Positions 23,923-31,921 are shown, numbered from the stretch's first letter. The stretch is DNA of 64,000 bases from Actinomycetota bacterium (GCA_020161755.1 JAIUOS010000011.1:1-64000), one strand, 5' to 3'. Program-made: numbers and translations. The notes: a model not told the origin generated them from the sequence alone.

Positions 23923-26109
23923 TCAGCTGATCTTCAGCTTGGCCGACTGCTTGCCCAGGTTGCGGTAGCCCTCCAGCGACCCGACCACCCGGACGCTGAC
24001 CACCTTGCCCTTGTTCACCTTGGCGAGCTTGTAGGTGCTCTTGGTCGCGCCGGCGATCTTCGCCGAGCCGCGGTACCACTGGTAGGTGAAGGTGACCCCG
24101 GACGGCGCCCAGGTGCCCGGCACCGCGGTGAGGGTCTTGCCCACCTTGGCCGTCCCGGTGATCTTGACGCCCTTGACGCTCAGCGTGCCCGCGGCCACCG
24201 CGTCCGTCTTGGCGGAGGTCTTGGTCACCGCGTTGTAGCCGACCCGCGTGCCGGTCACCGCCACGGTCAGGACGTCGTCGAGGTCGGCGACCTGGACCGC
24301 GTAGCTGCTGGACGTCGCGCCGTCGATCTCCTTGCCGTTGCGCGACCACTGGTAGGCGAGGGTGACCTTGCCCGGCCCCCAGGTCCCGGCGACGGCGGTC
24401 AGCTTGTTGCCGACGGCCACCGTGCCGGTGATCTTCGGCGTGGGCGTGGCGGTCAGGGTGCCGTTGTCGACCACGTCGCTCTGCGCGGCGCGCTCGGTCT
24501 GGGTGTAGTTGGTCCGCAGGCCGGTCACCACGACACGCAGCGGCGAACCGGCGTCGGTCGGCTGCACGTCGTAGCTGTTGGCGGTGGCGCCGCTGATCGC
24601 CTTGCCGTCGCTGTACCACTGGTAGGAGAGCGCGACCGCGCCCGGGCCCCAGTTGCCGCCGTCCACGCTCAGCGTCTGCCCGACGCGTGCCGTGCCGGTC
24701 AGCTTGGGGGCGACCGTGTCCAGCGACATGAACAGTGCCGACCAGGTGTAGGTGTCGACGGTCCCGCTGGCGCTGTGCCCGGCGGTGGCCTGGAACGACT
24801 TGACCGAGGCCAGGGTGGCGCTGCCGAAGCCGTCGCCGTCGGTGGTGCGGTAGCCCAGGTCGTCGAGCAGTGTGTTCAGCGCCGTCGTCCGGGAGCCGGT
24901 GTCACCGCTGGTCAGCTTCGCGAACAGGGCGGTCAGCGTGTACTGGCCGACCTGGCCGTCCACCTCGAGCTTCTTGGCCTTCTGGAACTTGCGCACCGCG
25001 GAGACCGTGGCCGCGTCGAAGGTGCCGGTGGCGCTCACGCTGTAGCCGGCAGCCTTCAGCAGGTACTGGACGGCCGTCACCTTGGCGCCGTCGTCGCCGG
25101 ACTCGAACAGGCGCTTGATCGGCACGACGTTGTAGTCGTTGAGGTTGTAGGTGTCGATCAGCTCGTCGAGGGTGTTGGCGTAGGACGACGCGCTCTTCGG
25201 CTTGACCACCTTGGCGATGGCGTCGACTAAGCGGGGGACGCTGGACATCACGGCGCGGGCGTCGGCGTAGGCGCTGTCCTCGGCGATGGCGGCCCCGTTC
25301 GCGTAGAACGAGTTGGTCATCGAGGTGAACTTGCCGAGCTGGCTGGAGCCCACGGTGGTGCAGCCCGACTGGTAGGTCGCGGACGCGGAGGCGGTCACGC
25401 TGTCGCCGTTGGCGAGCACGAATTTGGAGTACCGGCGCAGGCCCGCGTAGTAGGAGCGCTGCTTCCAGTAGGAGAGGGTGGTCTTGACCACGCCGTACGC
25501 CCGGCCGCGGGCCTCGATGACCTCCCAGCCGCCGTCCGCCTTCTTCTTGGTCACGACCGCCACGTGGCCGATGCCGTTGGCGCGGGCGGGGTTGTTGCGC
25601 AGGAACACCAGGTCGCCGGGCTTCGGGGAGCTCCCCGACGGCACCTTCTTCGTCACGTTGTACTGGGACGCGGCCAGGTCGGTGATCTCGTTGCCGGAGC
25701 GGCCGAACAGCCACTGCACGAGCTCGGAGCAGTCGAACTTGGGCGGATCGGGGTTGCTGATCGCCGCCTCGGCGCCGAGCACGTACGGCTTGCCGACCTG
25801 CGCCTCGGCCAGCTTCGCGAACTGCGAGGCCGTCATCGACGCGCTGCACGGGGTGTCGAAGTAGTTCTTCGCCTTGTCGACTGCGCTCGAGGTGCCCCAG
25901 TCGGATGCGGCGATCGCCTGTGCCATGGAGACCGACGCGGGCACGCCGAACTTGCGCTGGGTGTTCTGCGCCGCGGTCACCATCGAGGCGATGAATTTGG
26001 TCTTGGTGCTCGACGTGATCGCGTCGGATGGCGACACGAAGGTCACGGCAGGGCCAAGGCCCACGGCGACCCCAATGGCCACGGACAGCACTCTCGTCAC
26101 AGCTTTCAC
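23923..26109 (-). CDS. Secreted NlpC/P60 peptidase with degenerate GH73-like and Ig-like domains
   Basis: A 728-residue exported wall hydrolase. Signal peptide about 1-30. Residues 36-90 read like the first half of a GH73 glucosaminidase (FIASMV, VPASVSMAQAI, SDWGTSS, NYFD), but the expected catalytic Glu is Ala (about 68). NlpC/P60 domain about 95-230, with Cys in KFDCSELVQWLF and His in GIGHVAVV. Residues 250-328 (SSYANTLDELIDTYNLNDY) resemble the end of GH73, as if NlpC/P60 were inserted into it. Two peptidoglycan-binding domains follow (about 335-490), then three repeats with YQWxxxGKxIxGAT (about 500-728). The NlpC/P60 part should cut stem peptides. GTG 26109 starts the signal peptide; TTG 26199 is a longer alternative. 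Confidence 0.83.
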   Translation of the reverse strand: MKAVTRVLSVAIGVAVGLGPAVTFVSPSDAITSSTKTKFIASMVTAAQNTQRKFGVPASVSMAQAIAASDWGTSSAVDKAKNYFDTPCSASMTASQFAKLAEAQVGKPYVLGAEAAISNPDPPKFDCSELVQWLFGRSGNEITDLAASQYNVTKKVPSGSSPKPGDLVFLRNNPARANGIGHVAVVTKKKADGGWEVIEARGRAYGVVKTTLSYWKQRSYYAGLRRYSKFVLANGDSVTASASATYQSGCTTVGSSQLGKFTSMTNSFYANGAAIAEDSAYADARAVMSSVPRLVDAIAKVVKPKSASSYANTLDELIDTYNLNDYNVVPIKRLFESGDDGAKVTAVQYLLKAAGYSVSATGTFDAATVSAVRKFQKAKKLEVDGQVGQYTLTALFAKLTSGDTGSRTTALNTLLDDLGYRTTDGDGFGSATLASVKSFQATAGHSASGTVDTYTWSALFMSLDTVAPKLTGTARVGQTLSVDGGNWGPGAVALSYQWYSDGKAISGATANSYDVQPTDAGSPLRVVVTGLRTNYTQTERAAQSDVVDNGTLTATPTPKITGTVAVGNKLTAVAGTWGPGKVTLAYQWSRNGKEIDGATSSSYAVQVADLDDVLTVAVTGTRVGYNAVTKTSAKTDAVAAGTLSVKGVKITGTAKVGKTLTAVPGTWAPSGVTFTYQWYRGSAKIAGATKSTYKLAKVNKGKVVSVRVVGSLEGYRNLGKQSAKLKIS

Positions 26110-26264
26110 ACGTATTTGGTAACCGGCGCCGCGACCGGCCAGCAAGGGTCCGGTTGAGGGTTGGGAGCCTGCGGCCTTCGGTCGAATCCGCTCTGACAAG
26201 GAGATTTGTTCCGTTCAGCCTTCAAGTAGCCCTCGAGGGTTGGGTTGAGGGTTGAGGGATCTCT

Positions 26265-26930
26265 TCAGTTCTGGCCGAGGATCGTGTTCAGGGCGAGCAC
26301 GATGATCGCGCCGTTGAAGAAGTAGCTGATCACCCCGTGGACGGTGACCGCCCAGCGCACCCGCCGGGTGAGCACGCTCACGTCCGAGGCCGCGAAGGTC
26401 GTCCCGACGGTGAACGCGAAGTAGGTGAAGTCGACCAGCGCCGGACGCGGCGTCCCCGGGAAGTCCAGCGGCGGGGTGTCCGCGGCGTAGTAGATCCCGA
26501 AGTACCACTGCGCGAAGCCCCAGTGCACCAACCCCCACGCCAGCAGCATCGCCCACGCGCCCAGGCCCTTGACCAGCAAGCCCAGGTCCTGGTCGTCGCG
26601 GAGCAGCAGCACGAGGACCGCCGTGAGCACGCCGATCACGCCGGCGGCCACCGAGGCGGCGAGCGCCACCGTCCGCACCACCGGGTTCACCTGGACGAGG
26701 CTGGGACGCCAGCCCTCCCCACCATCGGGGGCCCGGGCGGAGACCCACAGGGCGATCACCATCGTGCCGGCGTACAACGTCCCCAGGACGCACCACAGCA
26801 TCAGCATCCCGACCGAGTCCTCGTTCTCGGTCGTGGCCAGGTAGCCCACGCCCAGCGCGATCAGGGTCACCTGGACGACCAGCCCGGCCACCACGCCCAG
26901 GTCGCCCCACCGCCCGCGCAGGTCCTTCAT
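26265..26930 (-). CDS. DUF1345 membrane protein
   Basis: A 221-residue membrane protein with about five to six membrane segments. It ends in the DUF1345 signature DFTYFAFTVGTTFAASDVSV followed by VRWAVTVHGVISYFFN. This region resembles an ion-channel pore-like turn, but the family has no proven function. TAGGCT (26937-26942) lies exactly 6 nt before ATG 26930, so it has its own leaderless promoter even though cysE ends only 25 bp upstream on the same strand. It may also be reached by read-through from the cysteine operon. Confidence 0.83.
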   Translation of the reverse strand: MKDLRGRWGDLGVVAGLVVQVTLIALGVGYLATTENEDSVGMLMLWCVLGTLYAGTMVIALWVSARAPDGGEGWRPSLVQVNPVVRTVALAASVAAGVIGVLTAVLVLLLRDDQDLGLLVKGLGAWAMLLAWGLVHWGFAQWYFGIYYAADTPPLDFPGTPRPALVDFTYFAFTVGTTFAASDVSVLTRRVRWAVTVHGVISYFFNGAIIVLALNTILGQN

Positions 26931-26955
26931 GGTGGCAGCCTAGGGGACCTCCTGC

Positions 26956-27744
26956 TCAGACCTCGCCGACGACGTCCAGTTCGTCGAGGGCGGGCAGCGC
27001 GTGCCCGGGGTAGGCGACCGGACGGGCCGGGACGCCCGCCACGGTGGTGAACGGCGCCACGTCCTCCAGCACGACGGAGCCGGCGCCGACCTTCGCGCCC
27101 TCACCGACCCGGATGTTGCCCAGCACCTTCGCGCCCGCGCCGATCATCACGCCGCGGCCGATCTTCGGGTGCCGGTCACCGCCGACCTTGCCGGTGCCGC
27201 CGAGGGTGACCTCGTGCAGCATCGAGAAGTCGTCCTCGACGACCGCGGTCTCGCCGATCACGACGGAGGTGGCGTGGTCGAACATGATCCCCTTGCCGAT
27301 CACGGCCCCGGGGTGGATGTCGACGGCGAAGACCTCCGAGATGCGGCTCTGGAGGAACAGGGCGAGGGCCGGACGCGCGTGCGTCCAGTAGTAGTGGGCG
27401 ACGCGGTACGCCTGGAGGGCGTGGAAGCCCTTGAAGAACAGCAGCGGCTGGGAGTACCCGCGGGTCGCCGGGTCGCGGCTGAGCACGGCCCGAAGGTCCT
27501 CGCGGACCGAGACGCCGATGCCGCGGTCGTCGTCGAACGCCGCGGTGATCAGCTCGCGCAGGCTCAGCGAGGTGATCGTCTCGCTGCCGAGCTTGCTGGC
27601 GAGGATGAAGCTGAGGGCGTCCTCCAGCCGGGTGTGGGAGAGGACGGTGGTGTGCAGGAAGCTCGCCAGCGCCGGCTCGGCCTGGGCGTCGGTGGCCACC
27701 TCGGTGCGGATCCGTGTCCACACGTCGTCGCGAAATGCGCTCAT
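26956..27744 (-). CDS. cysE: Serine O-acetyltransferase
   Basis: CysE (262 residues) acetylates serine to O-acetylserine, the first committed step of cysteine synthesis. The N-terminal helical domain (about 1-140) has the CysE-type SFILASKLGSE and LQAYRVAHYYW segments. The left-handed beta-helix follows: VDIHPGAVIGKGIMFDHATSVVIGETAVVEDD (catalytic Asp-His), then LGGTGK and HPKIGRGVMIGAGAKVLGN. This is the longer enterobacterial-type CysE with a full N-domain. It lies 20 bp after the thioredoxin-like gene, third in an operon behind a poly-Cys leader peptide, so its expression should rise when cysteine is scarce. Confidence 0.95.
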   Translation of the reverse strand: MSAFRDDVWTRIRTEVATDAQAEPALASFLHTTVLSHTRLEDALSFILASKLGSETITSLSLRELITAAFDDDRGIGVSVREDLRAVLSRDPATRGYSQPLLFFKGFHALQAYRVAHYYWTHARPALALFLQSRISEVFAVDIHPGAVIGKGIMFDHATSVVIGETAVVEDDFSMLHEVTLGGTGKVGGDRHPKIGRGVMIGAGAKVLGNIRVGEGAKVGAGSVVLEDVAPFTTVAGVPARPVAYPGHALPALDELDVVGEV

Positions 27745-27764
27745 CTGTTGAGTCCTTGGTCTGG

Positions 27765-28175
27765 TCAGTTGTCGATCAGCTGGAGTGCCTGGAGCACGTC
27801 CGGCTTGCGGGGAGCGCCGACGATGCGGTTGCGCACGACACCCTTGCTGTCCAGCAGGAGCACCGTGGGCGTCCGCGTGATACCGAGCTCGTCGGCCAGG
27901 TCGAGGCGCTGGGCTGCGTCGATCTCCACGTGGGCGACCCCCGGCGTGGCCGCGCTCACCTCGCCCAGGACGCGGGCGGTGGTGCGGCAGGGCGCGCAGA
28001 CCTCGGACGAGAACTGGACGAACGTCGCCCGGTGCCCGAACTCGTGCCCGATGCGGGCCGGGTCGAGACCGTCGTCGGCCGTGGCCGGACGGAGCCGTCC
28101 GTCCACCACGCGCCGGTACAGCCCGAACCCGAGGGCGAGCAGCACGGCTGCCGCGACCACCCATGCGCCGGTCAT
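27765..28175 (-). CDS. Membrane-anchored thioredoxin-like protein (CAPC)
   Basis: A 136-residue protein with one N-terminal membrane segment (WVVAAAVLLALGFGLY, about 5-20) and a thioredoxin fold. The active site reads EVCAPCRTT (Cys 60 and 63), a CAPC variant of CGPC. The cis-Pro region is GITRTPTVLLLD. It should act as a thiol reductase or as a carrier of sulfur equivalents. Its ATG overlaps the stop of the DUF4395 gene (ATGA) and cysE follows 20 bp later. The same gene pair is known next to sulfur metabolism genes in other actinobacteria. Confidence 0.9.
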   Translation of the reverse strand: MTGAWVVAAAVLLALGFGLYRRVVDGRLRPATADDGLDPARIGHEFGHRATFVQFSSEVCAPCRTTARVLGEVSAATPGVAHVEIDAAQRLDLADELGITRTPTVLLLDSKGVVRNRIVGAPRKPDVLQALQLIDN

Positions 28176-28645
28176 CGGGCGCTCCCCGCGGCCGCGGCGC
28201 GACGCCCGAGAAGGCGCTGGCCCAGCAGGTAGACCTCGCAGCCGAGGCAGAAGTCGAAGACCGCGTTCAGCAGGGCCGCGACCAGGGCGACGCCGACCGC
28301 GACGTAGAACAGGACCGGGACGGCGAACACGATGCCGAGGATGCCGAGCACGGCGAACCCGAGGCCGACGGCCTGGGCGAACCGGGGCGGACGCTCGTCC
28401 TCGAGGTCGTCGGGCGCGCCGAGGCGCGGCCGGACGAAGCGCCGGAAGAACCAGCCGTACGGCTGGTAGCGCAGGCCCAGCAGCGCGCCGGCGGCGAACG
28501 CGCCGGTCTGGAGGGCCAGCAGCACCAGGCCGAGGGCGGGGCCGGTGAGCAGGGTGGCCGCCAGCACCACGGAGGTGACGGCGGCGCCGAAGCGGGGGCC
28601 GCGCGGGTCGATGAGCGCGGCGGTCGGAGTGGAAGCGGTGGTCAT
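28172..28645 (-). CDS. DUF4395 membrane protein
   Basis: A 157-residue membrane protein of family DUF4395 with four hydrophobic segments. The conserved C-terminal FDFCLGCEVY holds a Cys pair (about 133 and 136) at a membrane edge, suggesting redox or sulfur chemistry together with the thioredoxin-like protein. The function has not been demonstrated. AGAGGA precedes ATG 28645. It is the first structural gene after the poly-Cys leader peptide, from which it is separated by 118 nt containing a GC-rich palindrome. Confidence 0.88.
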   Translation of the reverse strand: MTTASTPTAALIDPRGPRFGAAVTSVVLAATLLTGPALGLVLLALQTGAFAAGALLGLRYQPYGWFFRRFVRPRLGAPDDLEDERPPRFAQAVGLGFAVLGILGIVFAVPVLFYVAVGVALVAALLNAVFDFCLGCEVYLLGQRLLGRRAAAAGSAR

Positions 28646-28731
28646 TGGGGGAGTCCTCTGGTCGGTTGGTCACGGCGTGCGGCCAGCGGCAGACGCGGGG
28701 ACGTCCAGAGGTCGAGGATCTCGGATCGTCA

Positions 28732-28748
28732 CGCGGCCGGCGGCCGCG
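28732..28748 (-). promoter_or_regulatory. GC palindrome in the cysteine leader, possible attenuator hairpin
   Basis: CGCGGCCG and CGGCCGCG form a perfect palindrome around one base, 15 nt after the leader peptide stop codon on the minus strand. In RNA it could form a 5-6-bp stem with a 5-7-nt loop. No T-tract follows, so if attenuation occurs it may use Rho or occlude translation. This role is inference. Confidence 0.4.
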
Positions 28749-28763
28749 GCGATCAGGCTGCGG

Positions 28764-28844
28764 TCAGGCCAGGCGGCGACAACAACACATGCACGAAAGG
28801 ACGCGCGAGGAGCTCAGCGAAGCGGCGAGCCGGCGGGTGTGCAT
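28764..28844 (-). CDS. Poly-cysteine leader peptide (26 aa), cysteine attenuator
   Basis: A 26-codon frame begins MHTRRLAASLSSS and ends VLSCMCCCRRLA. Four of its last nine codons are cysteine, three of them consecutive TGT. A TACCCT box (28852-28857) ends exactly 7 nt before the ATG and there is no ribosome binding site, so it should be translated leaderlessly at the very 5' end of the mRNA. Leaderless poly-Cys peptides with a TRR start precede sulfur operons in mycobacteria and other actinobacteria. Ribosome stalling at the Cys codons when Cys-tRNA is scarce turns on the downstream genes. Here these are DUF4395, the thioredoxin-like gene and cysE. Confidence 0.9.
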   Translation of the reverse strand: MHTRRLAASLSSSRVLSCMCCCRRLA

Positions 28845-28961
28845 GCCCCCGAGGGTAACACGCGTCCCGACGGGCGCCGAAGCGGGCCGTCCGCCTGCTG
28901 GGCGGGGTGCCACCCGGACGGGGACAGGTGGGGTCCGCGGCCGGCAGGTAGGCTTCCTCCC
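28845..28961. promoter_or_regulatory. Divergent leaderless promoters: cysteine leader (-) and membrane protein/dsbA side (+)
   Basis: On the minus strand TACCCT (28852-28857) with a 7-nt spacer precedes the leader peptide ATG. On the plus strand TAGGCT (28949-28954) with a 7-nt spacer precedes GTG 28962. The 117 bp between the two start codons thus serve both transcripts. I see no strong palindrome here that would name a shared regulator. Confidence 0.7.
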
Positions 28962-29438
28962 GTGCAGTCGATGCGCGCGTGGCTCCTCCGCCCGGGCCTG
29001 CGGTCCCGGGTCGCTGCCGGCGTGCTCACGATCCTGGGCCTGGTGCCGCTGCTGCTGCAGCTGCCGCGGGTGACCGTGGTCGCCTGTTTCGACGCCGGCC
29101 ACCCGCTGTACGAGTGGATCCCGAGCACCCCCGCCGCCTTCGTGCACTGTGTCAGCGCCCCGACCCCTGCGGTCAGCTGGACGCTGATGATCGCCGCGAC
29201 GCTGGTGGTGCAACTGCTCCTGCTGCCGTTGCTGCTCACCGCCGGCGGGCTGCTGGTCCGGGCCGCCCGGCGTGCCGCGGCCGCCGCCGACCGCGTGCTG
29301 GCCGGCGCCCTGGTACGCCTCTCCGCCGTGCTCGTCCCCGAGCAGCGGCTCGTTCCGGTGCGCGTTCGTGCGCACTACCGGGGCGTGGACGCCGCGCAGG
29401 CACAGCGCCGCCGCGGGCCTCCGTCCTGCTCGATCTGA
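28962..29438 (+). CDS. Small membrane protein of unknown function
   Basis: A 158-residue protein with two membrane segments (VAAGVLTILGLVPLLLQL, about 17-34; LMIAATLVVQLLLLPLLLTAGG, about 72-93). The loop between them contains two cysteines (VVACFDAGHP and FVHCVSAP) and would face outside, where DsbA and VKOR act. The C-terminal half is basic and cytoplasmic. No family was recognised. GTG 28962 is preferred because TAGGCT lies 7 nt before it; ATG 28971 is the alternative. Genes for DsbA and VKOR follow 122 bp later on the same strand. Confidence 0.65.
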   Translation: MQSMRAWLLRPGLRSRVAAGVLTILGLVPLLLQLPRVTVVACFDAGHPLYEWIPSTPAAFVHCVSAPTPAVSWTLMIAATLVVQLLLLPLLLTAGGLLVRAARRAAAAADRVLAGALVRLSAVLVPEQRLVPVRVRAHYRGVDAAQAQRRRGPPSCSI

Positions 29439-29560
29439 TCTCCTGACCCCCGCCGCGCCCCCGGGCGCGGCCGCTGCGCGTTCGCGCTCCCGGACGGCTG
29501 CCGCCGTCCCCCACCACATCGAGCACCACCAGGGCGGTACCCGCCCGGAAACGAAACACC

Positions 29561-30346
29561 ATGTCCAAGACTTCCAAGAACACCCCTGCGTCCTCCCCGG
29601 GAAGCCGGCGCGAGGCACTCCGCACCCAACAGCAGGCCCGGGCCCGGGCCGCCGCCCGCACCGGACGCGCCGTCAAGGCGGCCTGGATCGCCGGCCTCAC
29701 CGTGATCGCGCTGATGGTCGGCGTGATCGCGTGGACGCTGGTCCGCGCCGGCGGGCCGACCGCCGGCATCTCCGACTCCCTCACCGTGCCCGCCGGGGCG
29801 ACCAGCGGCGGGGCGGTGGTCGTCGGGCAGGCGTCCGCGCCCGTGACAGTGAGCGTGTACGCCGATTTCATGTGCCCCTGGTGCGGGCGGTTCGAACGCG
29901 CCAACGGCGACGCGCTGGCGAGCGCGGTCGAGGCCGGCACCGCCAAGCTGGAGATCCACCCGATGGCGTTCCTCGACGAGATGTCGGCGGGCACCCGGTA
30001 CTCCAGCCGCGCGGCGAACGCGTTCGTCACGCTCGCGAACGACGACCCGGCGGTCGCGTTCCGGTTCCACCGGCTGCTCTACGCCAACCAGCCCGCGGAG
30101 AACTCCGCCGGGTTGAGCGACGCCCGGCTGGCCGAGCTCGCCCAGGAGGCCGGCGCCACCCCGGCCATGACCGACCGCTTCGCCGCACAGACCTACGCGG
30201 GGTGGGTGGAGGACGCCACCCAGCAGGCCTGGGACGACGGCGTCACCGGCACGCCGACCGTCAAGATCAACGGCCAGACGTTCACCGGCGACCTGTTCAC
30301 CGCCGGTCCGCTGGCCGCCGCCATCGAGGCGGCCGCGCGTGGCTGA
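29561..30346 (+). CDS. DsbA-family extracytoplasmic thiol oxidase
   Basis: The 261-residue product has a basic N-terminus, a membrane anchor (AAWIAGLTVIALMVGVIAW, about 40-58) and a DsbA thioredoxin domain. Its active site is DFMCPWCGRFE (Cys 105 and 108) and the cis-Pro loop is GVTGTPTVKINGQ. It should introduce disulfides into exported proteins on the outer face of the membrane. The VKOR gene overlaps its last 8 bp, giving the actinobacterial oxidation pair in which VKOR re-oxidises DsbA. This is the anchored type common in actinobacteria. Confidence 0.92.
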   Translation: MSKTSKNTPASSPGSRREALRTQQQARARAAARTGRAVKAAWIAGLTVIALMVGVIAWTLVRAGGPTAGISDSLTVPAGATSGGAVVVGQASAPVTVSVYADFMCPWCGRFERANGDALASAVEAGTAKLEIHPMAFLDEMSAGTRYSSRAANAFVTLANDDPAVAFRFHRLLYANQPAENSAGLSDARLAELAQEAGATPAMTDRFAAQTYAGWVEDATQQAWDDGVTGTPTVKINGQTFTGDLFTAGPLAAAIEAAARG

Positions 30347-30956
30347 CGTGCTCGGACGGTTCAACCGGTTTCGGCAGACGAACCGGTGGATCTTCGCCAC
30401 CATGCTGTTCTCGGCCGCGCTCAGCCTGACCGCCTCGTTCGTGCTCTCGGTCGACGCGATCGCGCTGGCGAAGGACCCGCGCGCGGCGCTCTCGTGCAAC
30501 ATCAACGCGGTGCTGAGCTGCGGTACGGTCGGCAGCTCGTGGCAGGCCAGCCTGTTCGGCTTCCCGAACGCGTTCCTCGGGCTGGTCGCCGAACCGGTGG
30601 TGATCACGATCGCGGTGGCCGCGCTGGGCGGCGTCCGCTTCCCGCGGTGGTTCATGCTGTCCGCGCAGGTGGTCTACACGATCGGACTGGTGTTCGCGTA
30701 CTGGCTGTTCTTCCAGGCGTACTTCGTGATCGGGGCGCTGTGCCCGTGGTGCCTGCTGATCACGCTGTCGACCACCCTGGTGTTCAGCTCGCTGACCCAC
30801 GTGAACATCCGCGACGGCAACCTGTACCTGCCCGCGCGGGCCAGCTTGGCCGCCTGCCGGTTCACGGTGGCCGGGCTCGACGCCCTGCTCGTCGGGGTCT
30901 GGCTGATGGTCATCCTGACCATGGTCGTCACCAAGTACGGCCCCCTGATGGTCTGA
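30339..30956 (+). CDS. Vitamin K epoxide reductase (VKOR) family protein
   Basis: A 205-residue protein with about five membrane segments, the bacterial VKOR that replaces DsbB and passes electrons from DsbA to quinone. The loop cysteines lie in ALSCNINAVLSCGTVG (about 53 and 61) and the quinone-site pair in GALCPWCLL (135 and 138). The conserved FGFPNAFLGL segment contains a hydroxyl-free variant of the usual Ser/Thr region. GTG 30339 overlaps the dsbA stop by 8 bp, so the two are coupled. A hairpin lies shortly after the stop. Confidence 0.92.
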   Translation: MADVLGRFNRFRQTNRWIFATMLFSAALSLTASFVLSVDAIALAKDPRAALSCNINAVLSCGTVGSSWQASLFGFPNAFLGLVAEPVVITIAVAALGGVRFPRWFMLSAQVVYTIGLVFAYWLFFQAYFVIGALCPWCLLITLSTTLVFSSLTHVNIRDGNLYLPARASLAACRFTVAGLDALLVGVWLMVILTMVVTKYGPLMV

Positions 30957-30967
30957 CCCCGTCGCGA

Positions 30968-31004
30968 GCTGTGAGTTTGGCGACATCGCCGCCAGACTCA
31001 CAGC
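30968..31004. terminator. Bidirectional hairpin between VKOR and LysR genes
   Basis: GCTGTGAGTTTGGCG (30968-30982) pairs with CGCCAGACTCACAGC (30990-31004) with one mismatch and a 7-nt loop. The two genes converge here; the right arm overlaps the last codons of the LysR gene. It has no T-tract on either side but is the strongest fold in the interval. Confidence 0.6.
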
Positions 31005-31921
31005 GTGCGGGGCTGGGGGGCCTCCGTGGCGGGGGAGAGCGCCGCGCCGGTCTCGGCCAGCGCGCTGAGGACGACCCGGACGGCCGCGCGCTGCAGGCGG
31101 TCGGGGCGCCCGATCGCGAAGATCGAGCGCACCGAGCGGACGTCGGCGAGCGGCACCAGGCGCAGGTCGGGCCGTGCGCGGGTGGTGAACCTCGGCAGCA
31201 GCGCGCAGGCTTCGCCCGCCGCGACCAGCGCCTCGACGAGCCGGTTGTCCCGGATGCGCTGGACGACCTCGAGCGGACGCCCGGCGCGGTTCTCGATCGC
31301 GATCCGCACGGTGTCGAACGGGTAACCCGCCGGCACGCTGATCCAGCGCTCGCCGGCCAGGTCGTCCGCGGTCACGGAGGACCGTCCGGCCAGCCGGTGG
31401 CCGGTGGGCAGGGCCACGTCGAGGGGCTCACGGGCGATCAGCTGGACGAACAGCCGGTCCGACCCTTCCGGGAACTCGGCGAGGCTGTGGCCGATGACCA
31501 GGTCGTGGTCGGCGGCGCGTCCGGCGAAGTCGGCCTCGGCAACGTCGGTGTCGCTGATCCGCACCTCGACCTCGGTGCCCGCCAACCGGGAGATCAGTCC
31601 GGGGGTGAGGAACTCCAGCGCGCTCGGCAGCCCGGTGATCGTGACGGTGCCGCTGGGCGCGCCGGCGAGGTCGTCGAGGCTGCGCTGGAGGCGTTCGAGG
31701 ACGGTGGCCACCTCGACCGCGCCCTCGGCGAGCAGGCGTCCGGCCGCGTTGAGGCGCAGCCCGCGTCCGTTCGGTTCGACGAGGGCCATGCCGGCGGCCC
31801 GCTCGGCGCTGCGCAGTTGCTGGCTCACCGCGGACGGGGTCCGGTACGTCGCTGCCGCCACCGCGGTCACCGTCCCGCGGTCGGCGAGCTCCCTGAGCAG
31901 TTCGAGGTACCGGACGTCCAT
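30998..31921 (-). CDS. LysR-family transcriptional regulator
   Basis: A 307-residue LysR protein. The N-terminal winged helix reads LELLRELADRGTVTAVAAATYRTPSAVSQQLRSAE (about 6-40), the standard LTTR layout. The co-inducer domain spans about 90-295, with typical VTITGLPSALEFLTPGL and YPFDTVRIAIEN segments. The effector is unknown. It is divergent from the EamA exporter gene 71 bp away, the usual arrangement of a LysR regulator and its target. A CACAA-N8-TTGTG dyad lies between them. Confidence 0.9.
   Translation of the reverse strand: MDVRYLELLRELADRGTVTAVAAATYRTPSAVSQQLRSAERAAGMALVEPNGRGLRLNAAGRLLAEGAVEVATVLERLQRSLDDLAGAPSGTVTITGLPSALEFLTPGLISRLAGTEVEVRISDTDVAEADFAGRAADHDLVIGHSLAEFPEGSDRLFVQLIAREPLDVALPTGHRLAGRSSVTADDLAGERWISVPAGYPFDTVRIAIENRAGRPLEVVQRIRDNRLVEALVAAGEACALLPRFTTRARPDLRLVPLADVRSVRSIFAIGRPDRLQRAAVRVVLSALAETGAALSPATEAPQPRTL

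Noticed and set aside
26110-26264. A c-di-AMP riboswitch or other structured leader before the NlpC/P60 gene
   Set aside because: Such elements often precede wall hydrolases in actinobacteria, but I could not find the conserved stems. Only short GGTTGAGGG-type repeats are visible.
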